From: Cellvibrionales bacterium UBA4495
Lineage (GTDB): Bacteria; Pseudomonadota; Gammaproteobacteria; Pseudomonadales; Porticoccaceae
DNA length: 16,803 bases
Assembly (NCBI GenBank): GCA_002388905.1
Contig: DGNJ01000094.1
Location: 1-16,803, forward strand
Reading direction: 5' to 3'
The notes under the pieces are model-generated. The model had not been told where the DNA came from. It made no database searches and was given only the letters and a program-made list of their open reading frames with translations. Shown here piece after piece: positions 7,978 through 14,764 of this stretch. Within the stretch, counting starts at the first letter, position 1. The number at the start of each line of letters is the position of its first letter. Made by a program: the position numbers and the translations under genes.

Positions 7978-8145
7978 TCACAACTTTGGCCCTCGCCTCC
8001 CGGCAATAAAGAAAATGACCGCGAGGATGATTCCGATAATAAACAGAATCCAGGCGATATCCGCAGACAGGGCGGCGACACCCGGTAAGCCGAGTACTCC
8101 CGCCACGATTGCCACTATCAGGAAAACTAACGCCCAATAAAGCAT
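7978..8145 (-). CDS. DUF1328 (UPF0391) small membrane protein
   Basis: 55 residues with a very strong ribosome site (GGGGAGG, five bases before the ATG). The opening MLYWALVFLIVAIVAGVLG is the hallmark of DUF1328/YtjA-type proteins. Two hydrophobic segments (about 4-25 and 30-48) separated by a short Pro/Gly/Ala turn predict a hairpin in the inner membrane, with a basic tail (GRRGPKL). No biochemical function is known to me for the family. Members are widespread in proteobacteria and often sit beside stress or envelope genes. It is the first gene of the unit ending with the entericidin-like lipoprotein. I could not identify a confident promoter in the 232 bases between it and the divergent gene at 8378. 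Confidence 0.9.
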   Translation of the reverse strand: MLYWALVFLIVAIVAGVLGLPGVAALSADIAWILFIIGIILAVIFFIAGRRGPKL

Positions 8146-8377
8146 AGAACCTCCCCTTTTTCCGAAAAAATGCTCAAGTCAGGCGGCGTCCGACCCTTGT
8201 ATGGGATTGTTTCGTATATCCTGCCGCATCGGTATGAAGCATAGACGGCCTGATGGTGGATAGCCAGTCGCGTTTATGAAAAACTCTGTCGCTTCGTGGG
8301 GCCGGTTTTGTGTCGTGAACATTAATGACTACTCTTTATATTGGAAGAACCATTACGGCGTTATTGTGGAGGCAGCG

Positions 8378-9019
8378 ATGAAAAGCTTTTTGGCGGCGTC
8401 CCCGGCCATTCTCCTTTGGATGGCCATTGCAAGTATGGTCCCTTTTGCTTTTGCCCAGGAAGAAGTCGCGAGGATGCTAGACGACAGCTGGGTTCGGGTG
8501 GAGGGCACCGTCGTCCTGGCAAGGGAAGGCGGTTTTGTGCTCGATTACGGCGACAACACGATCAAGGTGGAAATGGACGACAGGATCTCGGAACGCGAGG
8601 GAAAATGGATCCGCAAGGGAGATAATGTGGCAGTCTATGGCCGTATCGATAATGATTTGTTCGAGGAACGAAAAATCGAGGCCTCCAGTGTCTATGTAAA
8701 GAACATTAATACTTACTTCCACGCCAGGGGCACGGATGAAGAAATGGTGGGAAGCCTCTCACTGCAAAGTGCGCCGTCAAATAACTGGATTACCGTTAGC
8801 GGACGGATCGTCTCCATCTCCGGTCAGCAATTTTCCCTGGCGACCAAGCCGTTCAATGTCGATACCGCCCATATGGCCGATAATCCACTGGACAATGTGG
8901 GCAGCCCGAAACTGGATGTGGGCGACAGGGTAACGGTATCCGGTCAACTGGAAAACACCTTCTTTGAAGACAGGCTCCTGGTGGCCAGCGACATCACCCT
9001 CCTGAGCGGCGAGCACTAG
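8378..9019 (+). CDS. Exported protein with two OB-fold-like repeats
   Basis: 213 residues from the ATG at 8378, chosen because GGAGG lies seven bases upstream and a signal peptide starts exactly there; an in-frame ATG at 8276 would add 34 residues before the signal. Residues 1-26 end in AFA, giving a likely cleavage before Gln27. The mature part holds two related units of about 70 residues (38-108 and 137-208). Both start with a tryptophan-led strand (WVRVEGTVV; WITVSGRIV) and end alike (GDNVAVYGRIDNDLFEERKI; GDRVTVSGQLENTFFEDRL). This looks like a duplicated periplasmic OB-fold of the BOF/DUF5666 sort, which bind small ligands or cations; that assignment is inference. There are no cysteines. 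The last 26 bases overlap the end of the convergent membrane-protein gene. Confidence 0.85.
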   Translation: MKSFLAASPAILLWMAIASMVPFAFAQEEVARMLDDSWVRVEGTVVLAREGGFVLDYGDNTIKVEMDDRISEREGKWIRKGDNVAVYGRIDNDLFEERKIEASSVYVKNINTYFHARGTDEEMVGSLSLQSAPSNNWITVSGRIVSISGQQFSLATKPFNVDTAHMADNPLDNVGSPKLDVGDRVTVSGQLENTFFEDRLLVASDITLLSGEH

Positions 9020-9653
9020 ACCGGGCGCGGTTTCGCGCCAGGGAAAAGATGGCTGCGATAGCCGAGATGCCCAGTGCGTAATCCTGCGGTACCTCGAGCA
9101 GGTAGGCAGCTGAGGTACCAATGACCGCCCATAGTAATGGCAGCAGCCAGAGGGGTTCCGGACAGTCTTCCATCGCCCACAAAAGGAGGCCCAGAGTGTA
9201 GATGGTGGTCGGACAGGGCGCCACGCCAAACAAGGGCAGGGCCGGATAACGTTGCCCTGAGGCCAGGCCGGCCAGGGGATAGAGCAACAGTGCGAAAGCC
9301 AGCATCAATGCGCCCGCCACGTGGCGCGACTGGTTTCCGTAATAAAATAGCAGGCGTCCCCGTAACACACCGTAGTGGAGAATAAGCACGCCCTCCGCCA
9401 CAAACAAAGCGGCAAAGAGGAGCGCGGCGTCGTTGATTTGAAGGAAATAGAACCCGTGGTAGATAACGCCATCCCAGAACCAGAGTAGCGCCAGGATCGC
9501 GGCTGTTACCCGGCTGCGTACCGGACCTGGACGAAGGGCATACAATACGCCGGCCACGCCCAGTAACCAGGCAACGGCGGGCGCCGCGCCGATGGCGCTG
9601 TTGTAGGTGGCAAAAATCTCATGGAATTGTTCCGAGTCAAAGGGCAATGTCAT
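8994..9653 (-). CDS. DUF6064 family integral membrane protein
   Basis: 219 residues from the ATG at 9651-9653. The frame extends upstream to 9815, but the extra 54 residues are Cys/Pro-rich and unlike the family, while MTLPFDSEQFHEIFATYN matches the usual DUF6064 beginning (PF, then EQF, then a YN pair). About seven hydrophobic segments run from residue 23 to 206. The family signature GVAPCPTTIYTLGLLLW is at 143-159, where a Cys-Pro-Thr-Thr turn enters a membrane helix. The C-terminus is basic. No function is known to me. It is divergent from cbpA across about 167 bases and overlaps the preceding plus-strand gene tail-to-tail. Confidence 0.85.
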   Translation of the reverse strand: MTLPFDSEQFHEIFATYNSAIGAAPAVAWLLGVAGVLYALRPGPVRSRVTAAILALLWFWDGVIYHGFYFLQINDAALLFAALFVAEGVLILHYGVLRGRLLFYYGNQSRHVAGALMLAFALLLYPLAGLASGQRYPALPLFGVAPCPTTIYTLGLLLWAMEDCPEPLWLLPLLWAVIGTSAAYLLEVPQDYALGISAIAAIFSLARNRARSSARRSGG

Positions 9654-9734
9654 AGCGGCATTTGCTTTCCGGGCAAAGGGCGGTCCAGTCGAGTGTGGGG
9701 GTTCTGTTTGACAAAGGTACAGGCACTGGCGAGG

Positions 9735-9762
9735 GTTGCAAGTGGCACAAACGCTCCCATAT
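9735..9762 (+). promoter_or_regulatory. Candidate sigma32 (heat-shock) promoter for cbpA-cbpM
   Basis: GTTGCAA (9735-9741), thirteen bases, then TCCCATAT (9755-9762). Compared with the E. coli sigma32 consensus CTTGAAA and CCCCATNT, this matches five of seven and seven of eight positions at normal spacing. It lies about 58 bases before the cbpA start. A TTGACA at 9708-9713 has no good -10 partner. A heat-shock promoter would suit a DnaJ-type gene, but the call rests on sequence resemblance only. Confidence 0.4.
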
Positions 9763-9820
9763 TCTCCTTTGTAGAGCGTCATCCTGCTCCCACGCATAAT
9801 GTTGGCAAGGTACACGGGTT

Positions 9821-10765
9821 ATGGAATTCAAGGACTACTATCAGGTTCTGGGTGTTGACCGGGATGCCAGTCAGGACGATATCAAGCGGGCCTACCGCAA
9901 GCTGGCCCGAAAGTATCACCCGGATGTCAGTAAGGAAGCGGATGCCGAAGAGCGGTTCAAGGAAGCCGGCGAGGCCTATGAGGTACTCAAGGACCCCGAG
10001 AAGCGGGCCGCCTACGATCAACTGGGCAGCCGCTGGCAATCAGGGCAGGACTTCCGGCCGCCGCCGGACTGGGATGCGGGATTCGAGTTCAGCGGCGGTG
10101 GGTTCACCGACCGGGATGCCGGCGCCTTCAGCGATTTCTTCGAGGAATTATTTGGAGGGCGCGGGCGCCGATCCAGTCATTTTCACACCCATCGCGGCGC
10201 CCGGGGCGAGGACCACCATGCCAAGATACTTATTGATATCGAGGATGCTTACCGCGGCGCCAGCCGGGTCATCACCCTGCAGGTGCCTGAAGTGGATTCC
10301 CAGGGGCGGGTCAGGACCCGGGATCACTCACTGCGGGTAAACATACCCAAGGGTATCGCTCCCGGACAGCAAATCCGCCTGGCCGGCCAGGGAGGCCGTG
10401 GACTCGGCCAGGGTGAGGCGGGCGACCTCTATCTGGAAGTCCATTTCCGGCCCCATTCTTTCTATCGCCTGGAAGGCCGCGACATCTACCTGGACCTGCC
10501 GGTGGCTCCCTGGGAGGCTGCGCTCGGCGAAACGGTGAAGGTACCGACACCGGACGGAATGGTCGATTTGAAGATTCCGGCGGGATCGTCATCCGGCAAA
10601 CAGCTTCGCTTGAAGGGCCGGGGCCTGCCTGGCAAATCGCCGGGCGATATGTATGTGGTTGTCCAGGTGGCTCTGCCGCCGGCGGACACCGACGAGGCCC
10701 GGGAGCTTTATCGCAAGATGTCCCAAAAAATGGCCTTCAATCCACGGGCAAAACTGGGAGTCTGA
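9821..10765 (+). CDS. cbpA: CbpA, DnaJ-class co-chaperone and curved-DNA-binding protein
   Basis: 314 residues, close to the 306 of E. coli CbpA. The J domain (about 4-70) opens with DYYQVLGV and has the essential HPD at 33-35, so it should stimulate the ATPase of DnaK. A Gly/Phe-rich linker (75-125, with a DFFEELFGG motif) follows. Two C-terminal substrate-binding beta domains (about 132-290) come next, with VNIPKGIAPGQQIRL and LKIPAGSSSGKQLRLKGRG as the characteristic turns. There is no cysteine zinc-finger, which separates it from DnaJ proper. CbpA also binds curved DNA and compacts the nucleoid in E. coli. It is followed three bases later by cbpM, its specific inhibitor, which confirms the identity. 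Confidence 0.95.
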   Translation: MEFKDYYQVLGVDRDASQDDIKRAYRKLARKYHPDVSKEADAEERFKEAGEAYEVLKDPEKRAAYDQLGSRWQSGQDFRPPPDWDAGFEFSGGGFTDRDAGAFSDFFEELFGGRGRRSSHFHTHRGARGEDHHAKILIDIEDAYRGASRVITLQVPEVDSQGRVRTRDHSLRVNIPKGIAPGQQIRLAGQGGRGLGQGEAGDLYLEVHFRPHSFYRLEGRDIYLDLPVAPWEAALGETVKVPTPDGMVDLKIPAGSSSGKQLRLKGRGLPGKSPGDMYVVVQVALPPADTDEARELYRKMSQKMAFNPRAKLGV

Positions 10766-10768
10766 AGG

Positions 10769-11077
10769 ATGCCACAGGAAAACACATTTTACGGCTATGT
10801 GATCGATGAGGAAGTGGAACTCTCCCTGGGCGAGCTTTCCCGGGCCTGCGCCGTTCGTGCCGACTGGCTCCTGGAGCTGGTGGAAGAGGGGATTATCGAG
10901 CCCCGCAGTGGGGACGACACGCCCTTGCGTTTCAGCGGCGCCAGCCTGCGGCGGGTTCGCATTGTCAGGCGACTGCAGGCAGACCTGGGCGTCAACCTGG
11001 CCGGTGCGGCCCTGGCGGTGGAACTGCTGGAAGAACTGGAGGATCTGAGGCGCCGGGTCGATACCGAGAGTCGTTAA
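10769..11077 (+). CDS. cbpM: CbpM, chaperone modulator (CbpA inhibitor)
   Basis: 102 residues, the same size as E. coli CbpM. CbpM binds the J domain of CbpA and blocks both its co-chaperone and DNA-binding activities. The sequence is a MerR-like helix-turn-helix fold without an effector domain: LSLGELSRACAVRADWLLELVEEGII (19-44) forms the helices, followed by the wing-like region FSGASLRRVRIVRRLQADLGVN (54-75) and a C-terminal helix rich in Leu and Glu. Only three bases separate it from cbpA, so the two must be co-transcribed, which keeps inhibitor and target in proportion. It ends 17 bases from the convergent emrB stop. A weak five-pair hairpin lies between them. Confidence 0.93.
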   Translation: MPQENTFYGYVIDEEVELSLGELSRACAVRADWLLELVEEGIIEPRSGDDTPLRFSGASLRRVRIVRRLQADLGVNLAGAALAVELLEELEDLRRRVDTESR

Positions 11078-11094
11078 ACCTGAAAGCCAGGTAG

Positions 11095-12666
11095 TCAGGC
11101 CGCTTCGACAGAGCCCCCTTGATTTTGCGTTCTCTCGTCGCGGCTGGGGCCAAGCTGTCTGCCCTTGAAAAGGAGCAGCAGGGGCATCATGGCGAGCGTG
11201 ATCAGGAATACCAACTGGAAGCCGTCCACATAGGCAACCATCTGGCTCTGTTTCTCCAGTTCCATGCCGACAATGCGCCAGGTTTCCGGTGCGTTCTGGT
11301 CGAGCCCCGCCGCATCGAGCCAGTCACGCAGCACGGTAGACGATTCCTGAACACCGCCCCGCAGCTGACCCCAGGCGAGTTGGGCATGACGTGCCGTAAA
11401 GGCGGAGATAACCGCGATTCCGATACTGCCCCCCACGGAGCGCACCAGCCCGAATACCCCGGTTGCTTCCGACACCAGCCGGCTTTCCAGGGAGGTATAG
11501 GCCATGGCCGAAATGGGTACGAAAACAAGACCCATCCCCAGGCCCTGTATCACGCCCGCGGTAATGATCAGCCCGGGTGGTGTCGACAGGTTGAACAGCG
11601 TCATCACGTAATTGCCGAGGATGAGCAGAATGATTCCCGCCGCCACCACGGTTCTACCGTCGTAATAGCTGACCAGCCGCCCGGCGAGCAGCGTGGAAAA
11701 GATCGTGGCCACCCCTCGCGGCGCCAGTATCAGGCCCGTGGTGAAGGCGTTGAAGCCGAGTGAGCCCACCATCATCAGTGGCATCAGTAGCGTGGCGCCA
11801 TAAAAACCCAGGGTCATGGTGGTGATGATCAATAGGCCAGCGGTGAAGTTGCGGTCCTTGAAAATATGCAGGTCGAAAATGGGATCTTCATTGCGGTGCA
11901 GGCCGTGCCAGATGAAGCCGCCCAGGCTCACCAGGCAGACCACCGCCAGGTTGCGGATCAGGTCGGAGTCGAACCAACTCTGGCGATGCCCAAGGTCGAG
12001 AATCAATTGGAGACTCGCTACCGCCACGGCCATCAGGGCAAAGCCCGACCAGTCCATGCGCCGGGCGCGCGAAGAACTGGATGGCATCGTGATCAGGGCC
12101 AATACCAGCAAAAGGGCACCGATGGGGACATTGATGAAAAAGGTCCAGTGCCAGCTCCAGCGTTCCGTCAACCAGCCCCCCACAGTGGGACCCAGGATGG
12201 GACCGGCCATGATGCCCACACCCCAGAGTGACATGGCCCGCCCCCTCTCCTCAGGCGGATAGATTCGCAGCAGGATAACCTGGGACAATGGCACCAGCGC
12301 CGCGCCGAAAACGCCCTGCAGGATGCGAAAAAGGACGATCTGGGTCAGGGTCGTGGCAAGCCCGCACAGGGCTGAAGCGATGGTAAAGCCGGCGATGGTG
12401 ATGAGCAGGAAGTTACGGGTACCTATCCTGTCGCTGAAAAAACCCGTCAACGGCATCAGGATGCTGGAGGCCACCACATAGCTGGTCAGTACCCAGCTGA
12501 TCTGCTCCGGTGTGGCGCTCAACTGGCCCTTCATGTGGGGCAGTGCCACGTTGACGATGGTGGTATCCAGTAGCTGCATCAGGGTGCTGATCATCACCAC
12601 GAAGGTAATGATGGCTCGCTGACGCGGCGTGACATCTTCCAGGGACCTGGCCCGAATGGGGTTCAC
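11095..12666 (-). CDS. emrB: EmrB-like DHA2 (14-segment) MFS drug efflux pump
   Basis: 523 residues, typical for EmrB/QacA exporters. The proton-coupled pump sits in the inner membrane and, with EmrA and an outer-membrane channel, expels hydrophobic toxicants. Motif D1 LDTTIVNVALP (33-43), motif A GFFSDRIGTRN (75-85), motif B around Arg114 (RILQGVFGAALVPLSQ) and the antiporter motif C GIMAGPILGPTVGGWL (151-166) are all intact. Many further hydrophobic segments fit 14 in total. The start is GTG at 12664-12666, overlapping the emrA stop by four bases (GTGA), which implies coupled translation. It is the last gene of a MarR-EmrA-EmrB unit. No TolC-type gene is in the window, so the outer channel must be encoded elsewhere. 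Confidence 0.93.
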   Translation of the reverse strand: MNPIRARSLEDVTPRQRAIITFVVMISTLMQLLDTTIVNVALPHMKGQLSATPEQISWVLTSYVVASSILMPLTGFFSDRIGTRNFLLITIAGFTIASALCGLATTLTQIVLFRILQGVFGAALVPLSQVILLRIYPPEERGRAMSLWGVGIMAGPILGPTVGGWLTERWSWHWTFFINVPIGALLLVLALITMPSSSSRARRMDWSGFALMAVAVASLQLILDLGHRQSWFDSDLIRNLAVVCLVSLGGFIWHGLHRNEDPIFDLHIFKDRNFTAGLLIITTMTLGFYGATLLMPLMMVGSLGFNAFTTGLILAPRGVATIFSTLLAGRLVSYYDGRTVVAAGIILLILGNYVMTLFNLSTPPGLIITAGVIQGLGMGLVFVPISAMAYTSLESRLVSEATGVFGLVRSVGGSIGIAVISAFTARHAQLAWGQLRGGVQESSTVLRDWLDAAGLDQNAPETWRIVGMELEKQSQMVAYVDGFQLVFLITLAMMPLLLLFKGRQLGPSRDERTQNQGGSVEAA

Positions 12667-13664
12667 GACGGGTTCGACTGCCGCGTTGTGTCGATACGCA
12701 CCTGAGTGCTGGCGCCGACACGGAGGGGATAATCCTCGTCACGATCCAGAACGTGGATCCTGACCGGTATGCGTTGCGTGGTTTTTACCCAGTTACCGGT
12801 GGCATTTTCCGGTGGCAGCAGCGAGAAAGCAGTGCCGCTGGCGGGACTGATACTCTGCACGACCCCGCGAAAAACATGGTCGGGATACATGTCAACTTCG
12901 ATTTCCACGGGCTGGCCGGGCCGGATGCGTTCCAGCTGGGTTTCCTTGAAATTGGCATTAATCCAGTACCTGTTGGTACAGACCAGCAGCATGAGTGAGT
13001 TGTGGGCCCGGACAGTTTCCCCCGGATTGATATCGACACTCTCGAGAATCCCGTCACAGGGGGCCTTCACCGTGGTTTGCGACAGGGCCCAGCGGGCGTG
13101 TTCCAGGTTGGCCCGGGCCTCGGCCACCAGTAGGTCTTCCCCCGCTTCGTTGGGTGTCAGGCGGACCCGGGCCTTCTCCAGCCGGGCCTCGCTCACTTCG
13201 AGTTGTGCCCGGGCACGGCGGTACAGGGCTTCGGCATCGTCGGTTTGCTGGATGGACGAGTAGGATTTCTCCTTAAGGTTTTCCAGACGCCTCAACTGGT
13301 CGCCGGCATTCTCCAGGTGTATGCGGGCGTCCCGGACAGTCGCCTCGGCGGTGGCCAGCTCGGCACGGTTTTCCTGAACCTGACGTTGGGCCAATGCCAG
13401 CCGGGCGCGTGCAGCCGCCAACTCGCTGCGGTACGGGGTGGTATCGATCTCGAAGAGCACGTCGCCCCTGGCCACGGTTTCCAGACTATTGACCGGGACC
13501 CGGGTCACGGGCCCGTCGATCTGGCTGGAAACATGGATGGCGGTGGCGTCGATATAGGCGTTGTCCGTGGCGCGATACAGTCGCTCGAAGTGGCTGTAAA
13601 GAGCCACACCGCCGATGCCGGCGGCGCCGATTACCAATAGCAGTAACCACTTCCAGGCTTTCAT
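12663..13664 (-). CDS. emrA: EmrA-like periplasmic adaptor (HlyD/membrane fusion family)
   Basis: 333 residues. A single N-terminal membrane anchor (about 5-23) is followed by a biotinyl-lipoyl half (about 42-75, with QIDGPVTRV and VARGDVLFEID). A long alpha-hairpin (80-195), rich in Ala, Arg and Glu and strongly heptad-like, comes next. The second lipoyl half is at 197-225 (VKAPCDGILESV, INPGETV), and the beta-barrel ends with the EmrA family signature GTAFSLLPPENATGNWVK (277-294). The protein bridges the inner-membrane pump to an outer-membrane channel. The ATG overlaps the marR stop (ATGA) and the stop overlaps emrB, so all three genes are translationally linked. Confidence 0.93.
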   Translation of the reverse strand: MKAWKWLLLLVIGAAGIGGVALYSHFERLYRATDNAYIDATAIHVSSQIDGPVTRVPVNSLETVARGDVLFEIDTTPYRSELAAARARLALAQRQVQENRAELATAEATVRDARIHLENAGDQLRRLENLKEKSYSSIQQTDDAEALYRRARAQLEVSEARLEKARVRLTPNEAGEDLLVAEARANLEHARWALSQTTVKAPCDGILESVDINPGETVRAHNSLMLLVCTNRYWINANFKETQLERIRPGQPVEIEVDMYPDHVFRGVVQSISPASGTAFSLLPPENATGNWVKTTQRIPVRIHVLDRDEDYPLRVGASTQVRIDTTRQSNPS

Positions 13665-14143
13665 GAAAGCTTCAATCCTTGATGGTCGTCGGTTGCTGGC
13701 GGGTGCGTCTTTTCCAGCGCGTCGCGCAATTGCAGCAGGTTTTGCTGTATCTGGCAGTAGGTTTCGGGGGTGAGGTTGGCGAAGACTTCACTTTCAACCT
13801 GGCGCGATACGGCCATTATTTCCTCCCGGATGGTGCGGGCCTTGTCGGTTGCCCGGGTGCGCTTGCTCCGGCGGTCCGTTTTATCCGTGCTTCGAACGAC
13901 CCAACCTTCCTGCTCCATACGCTCGAGCAGATAGGCAATGGAAGGCGGTTCCACGCTGCAGGCACGGGCCAGGTCCCGCTGCAGCAACCCACTGTTGCCG
14001 GCCTCCTCGAGGGCAAGCAGAACATGCCATTTGGCTCGGCTGAGGCCGTACATGTGGAGGCTGCTGTCGATACGGGCGCGCCAGATGCGGGCAATCTCGT
14101 AGAGCAGGCGCCCGAGGGTAATGTCGTCGGGGGTTGAGGACAT
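13661..14143 (-). CDS. MarR/SlyA-type repressor of the efflux operon
   Basis: 160 residues. The winged helix-turn-helix is clear: helices across 54-78 (LLQRDLARACSVEPPSIAYLLERMEQEGW) and a wing with the DNA-contact pattern DKTDRRSKR (87-95). Helices at both ends (about 8-32 and 100-145) form the dimer interface usual for MarR proteins. These repressors release DNA when they bind small phenolic or hydrophobic ligands. As the first gene of marR-emrA-emrB, it most likely represses its own promoter and so controls the pump, like EmrR in E. coli. The tail after residue 146 is short and polar. The ribosome site (GGCGG close to the ATG) is weak, which would keep repressor levels low. Confidence 0.92.
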   Translation of the reverse strand: MSSTPDDITLGRLLYEIARIWRARIDSSLHMYGLSRAKWHVLLALEEAGNSGLLQRDLARACSVEPPSIAYLLERMEQEGWVVRSTDKTDRRSKRTRATDKARTIREEIMAVSRQVESEVFANLTPETYCQIQQNLLQLRDALEKTHPPATDDHQGLKLS

Positions 14144-14170
14144 TTTCCGCCATCATGAATAAAGATAGAT

Positions 14171-14195
14171 GACTAATTATAAGTCCTCTAACTAA
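14171..14195. promoter_or_regulatory. Likely MarR operator over the -10 and spacer
   Basis: GACTAATTATAAGTC (14171-14185) is an imperfect palindrome centred on the -10 box, and CTAACTAA (14188-14195) echoes its CTAATTA half after 15 bases. AT-rich TAGTTAG/CTAACTA-like sites over the promoter are typical of MarR-family autorepression. Assignment to this MarR protein is inference from position. Confidence 0.5.
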
Positions 14196-14204
14196 ATATG
14201 TCGA
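14176..14204 (-). promoter_or_regulatory. Sigma70 promoter of the marR-emrA-emrB operon
   Basis: On the minus strand TCGACA (14199-14204), a 17-base spacer and a perfect TATAAT (14176-14181). It ends 32 bases before the marR ATG, giving a leader of roughly 25 bases. This is the best promoter in the window. Confidence 0.75.
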
Positions 14205-14764
14205 ACCCTGGTCTGCCGTAGGTGCCGGGAAGAGGAAACGCCGGCCCTGTGGCAGCAACTGCCACCACACCTGACTCACAAGGCCGAGTACACTTAGTGC
14301 GCGATCCAGTCTAATCACCGACACGTGATTTCAGTTGAATTTCAGATCCCCTGACCTTGGCGACTATAAAAAGATGCTCTGCTATGACCGTTTAATCTTT
14401 ATATCGAACCGTTTGTCTTGACCTGTTCGACCGATAGAGACGAGTTACATTTCAGACACTATCAGAAATCTTCCTTCGCACCACTTCATCAATTAGAGCT
14501 CGAATTATAACTATCCGATAATTAATGGATTTTTGGCAGGGGTTCGCTTCCGTTGCAGGAATGCCTGGCCCGGTTAGCTTTGTTAGAAAAAATTCGACGG
14601 TTAATCTTGCCGGGATCGCGTTTTCTTAATGGTCTGCTAAACGTAGTGACCAAAAAAATTTGACTATATTAAAGATTGCCTTGGCCGTTTTTCTGATTAT
14701 CGAACGAACCTTGATCGTGACTTGCTGTATGCGGCCTTTTTTCCTGATCAACCTGGAGGTTGAT
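14205..14764. other. Intergenic region with inverted repeats, no gene seen
   Basis: More AT-rich than its neighbours and without a convincing reading frame on either strand. It contains a perfect seven-pair hairpin GTGGCAG-CAA-CTGCCAC (14249-14265) and a perfect inverted repeat AATCAC-N6-GTGATT (14313-14330). I found no sigma54-like GG-N10-GC box and no confident -35/-10 pair for the downstream exported protein; TTGACT near 14662 lacks a -10 partner. Confidence 0.5.
14313..14330. repeat. Inverted repeat AATCAC-N6-GTGATT
   Basis: Perfect six-base arms around a six-base centre (CGACAC), about 110 bases upstream of the marR promoter. The polarity is opposite to a CRP site (TGTGA-N6-TCACA), so it is not one. 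It could be an operator for an unknown regulator or a chance palindrome. Confidence 0.4.

Noticed and set aside
7792..8088. 98-codon plus-strand frame
   Set aside because: Opposite two well-supported small minus-strand genes (entericidin-like and DUF1328) that have ribosome sites and family signatures.
9654..9815. N-terminal extension of the DUF6064 protein
   Set aside because: Cys/Pro-rich and unlike the family; the internal ATG gives the expected beginning.
11078..11092. ACCTG-AAAGC-CAGGT hairpin between cbpM and emrB as a terminator
   Set aside because: Only five pairs, no T-tract; too weak to call.
14520..14560. Sigma54-like TGGCAGGGGTTCGC upstream of the acidic exported protein
   Set aside because: GG to GC spacing is nine rather than ten, and it lies more than 200 bases from the start codon.
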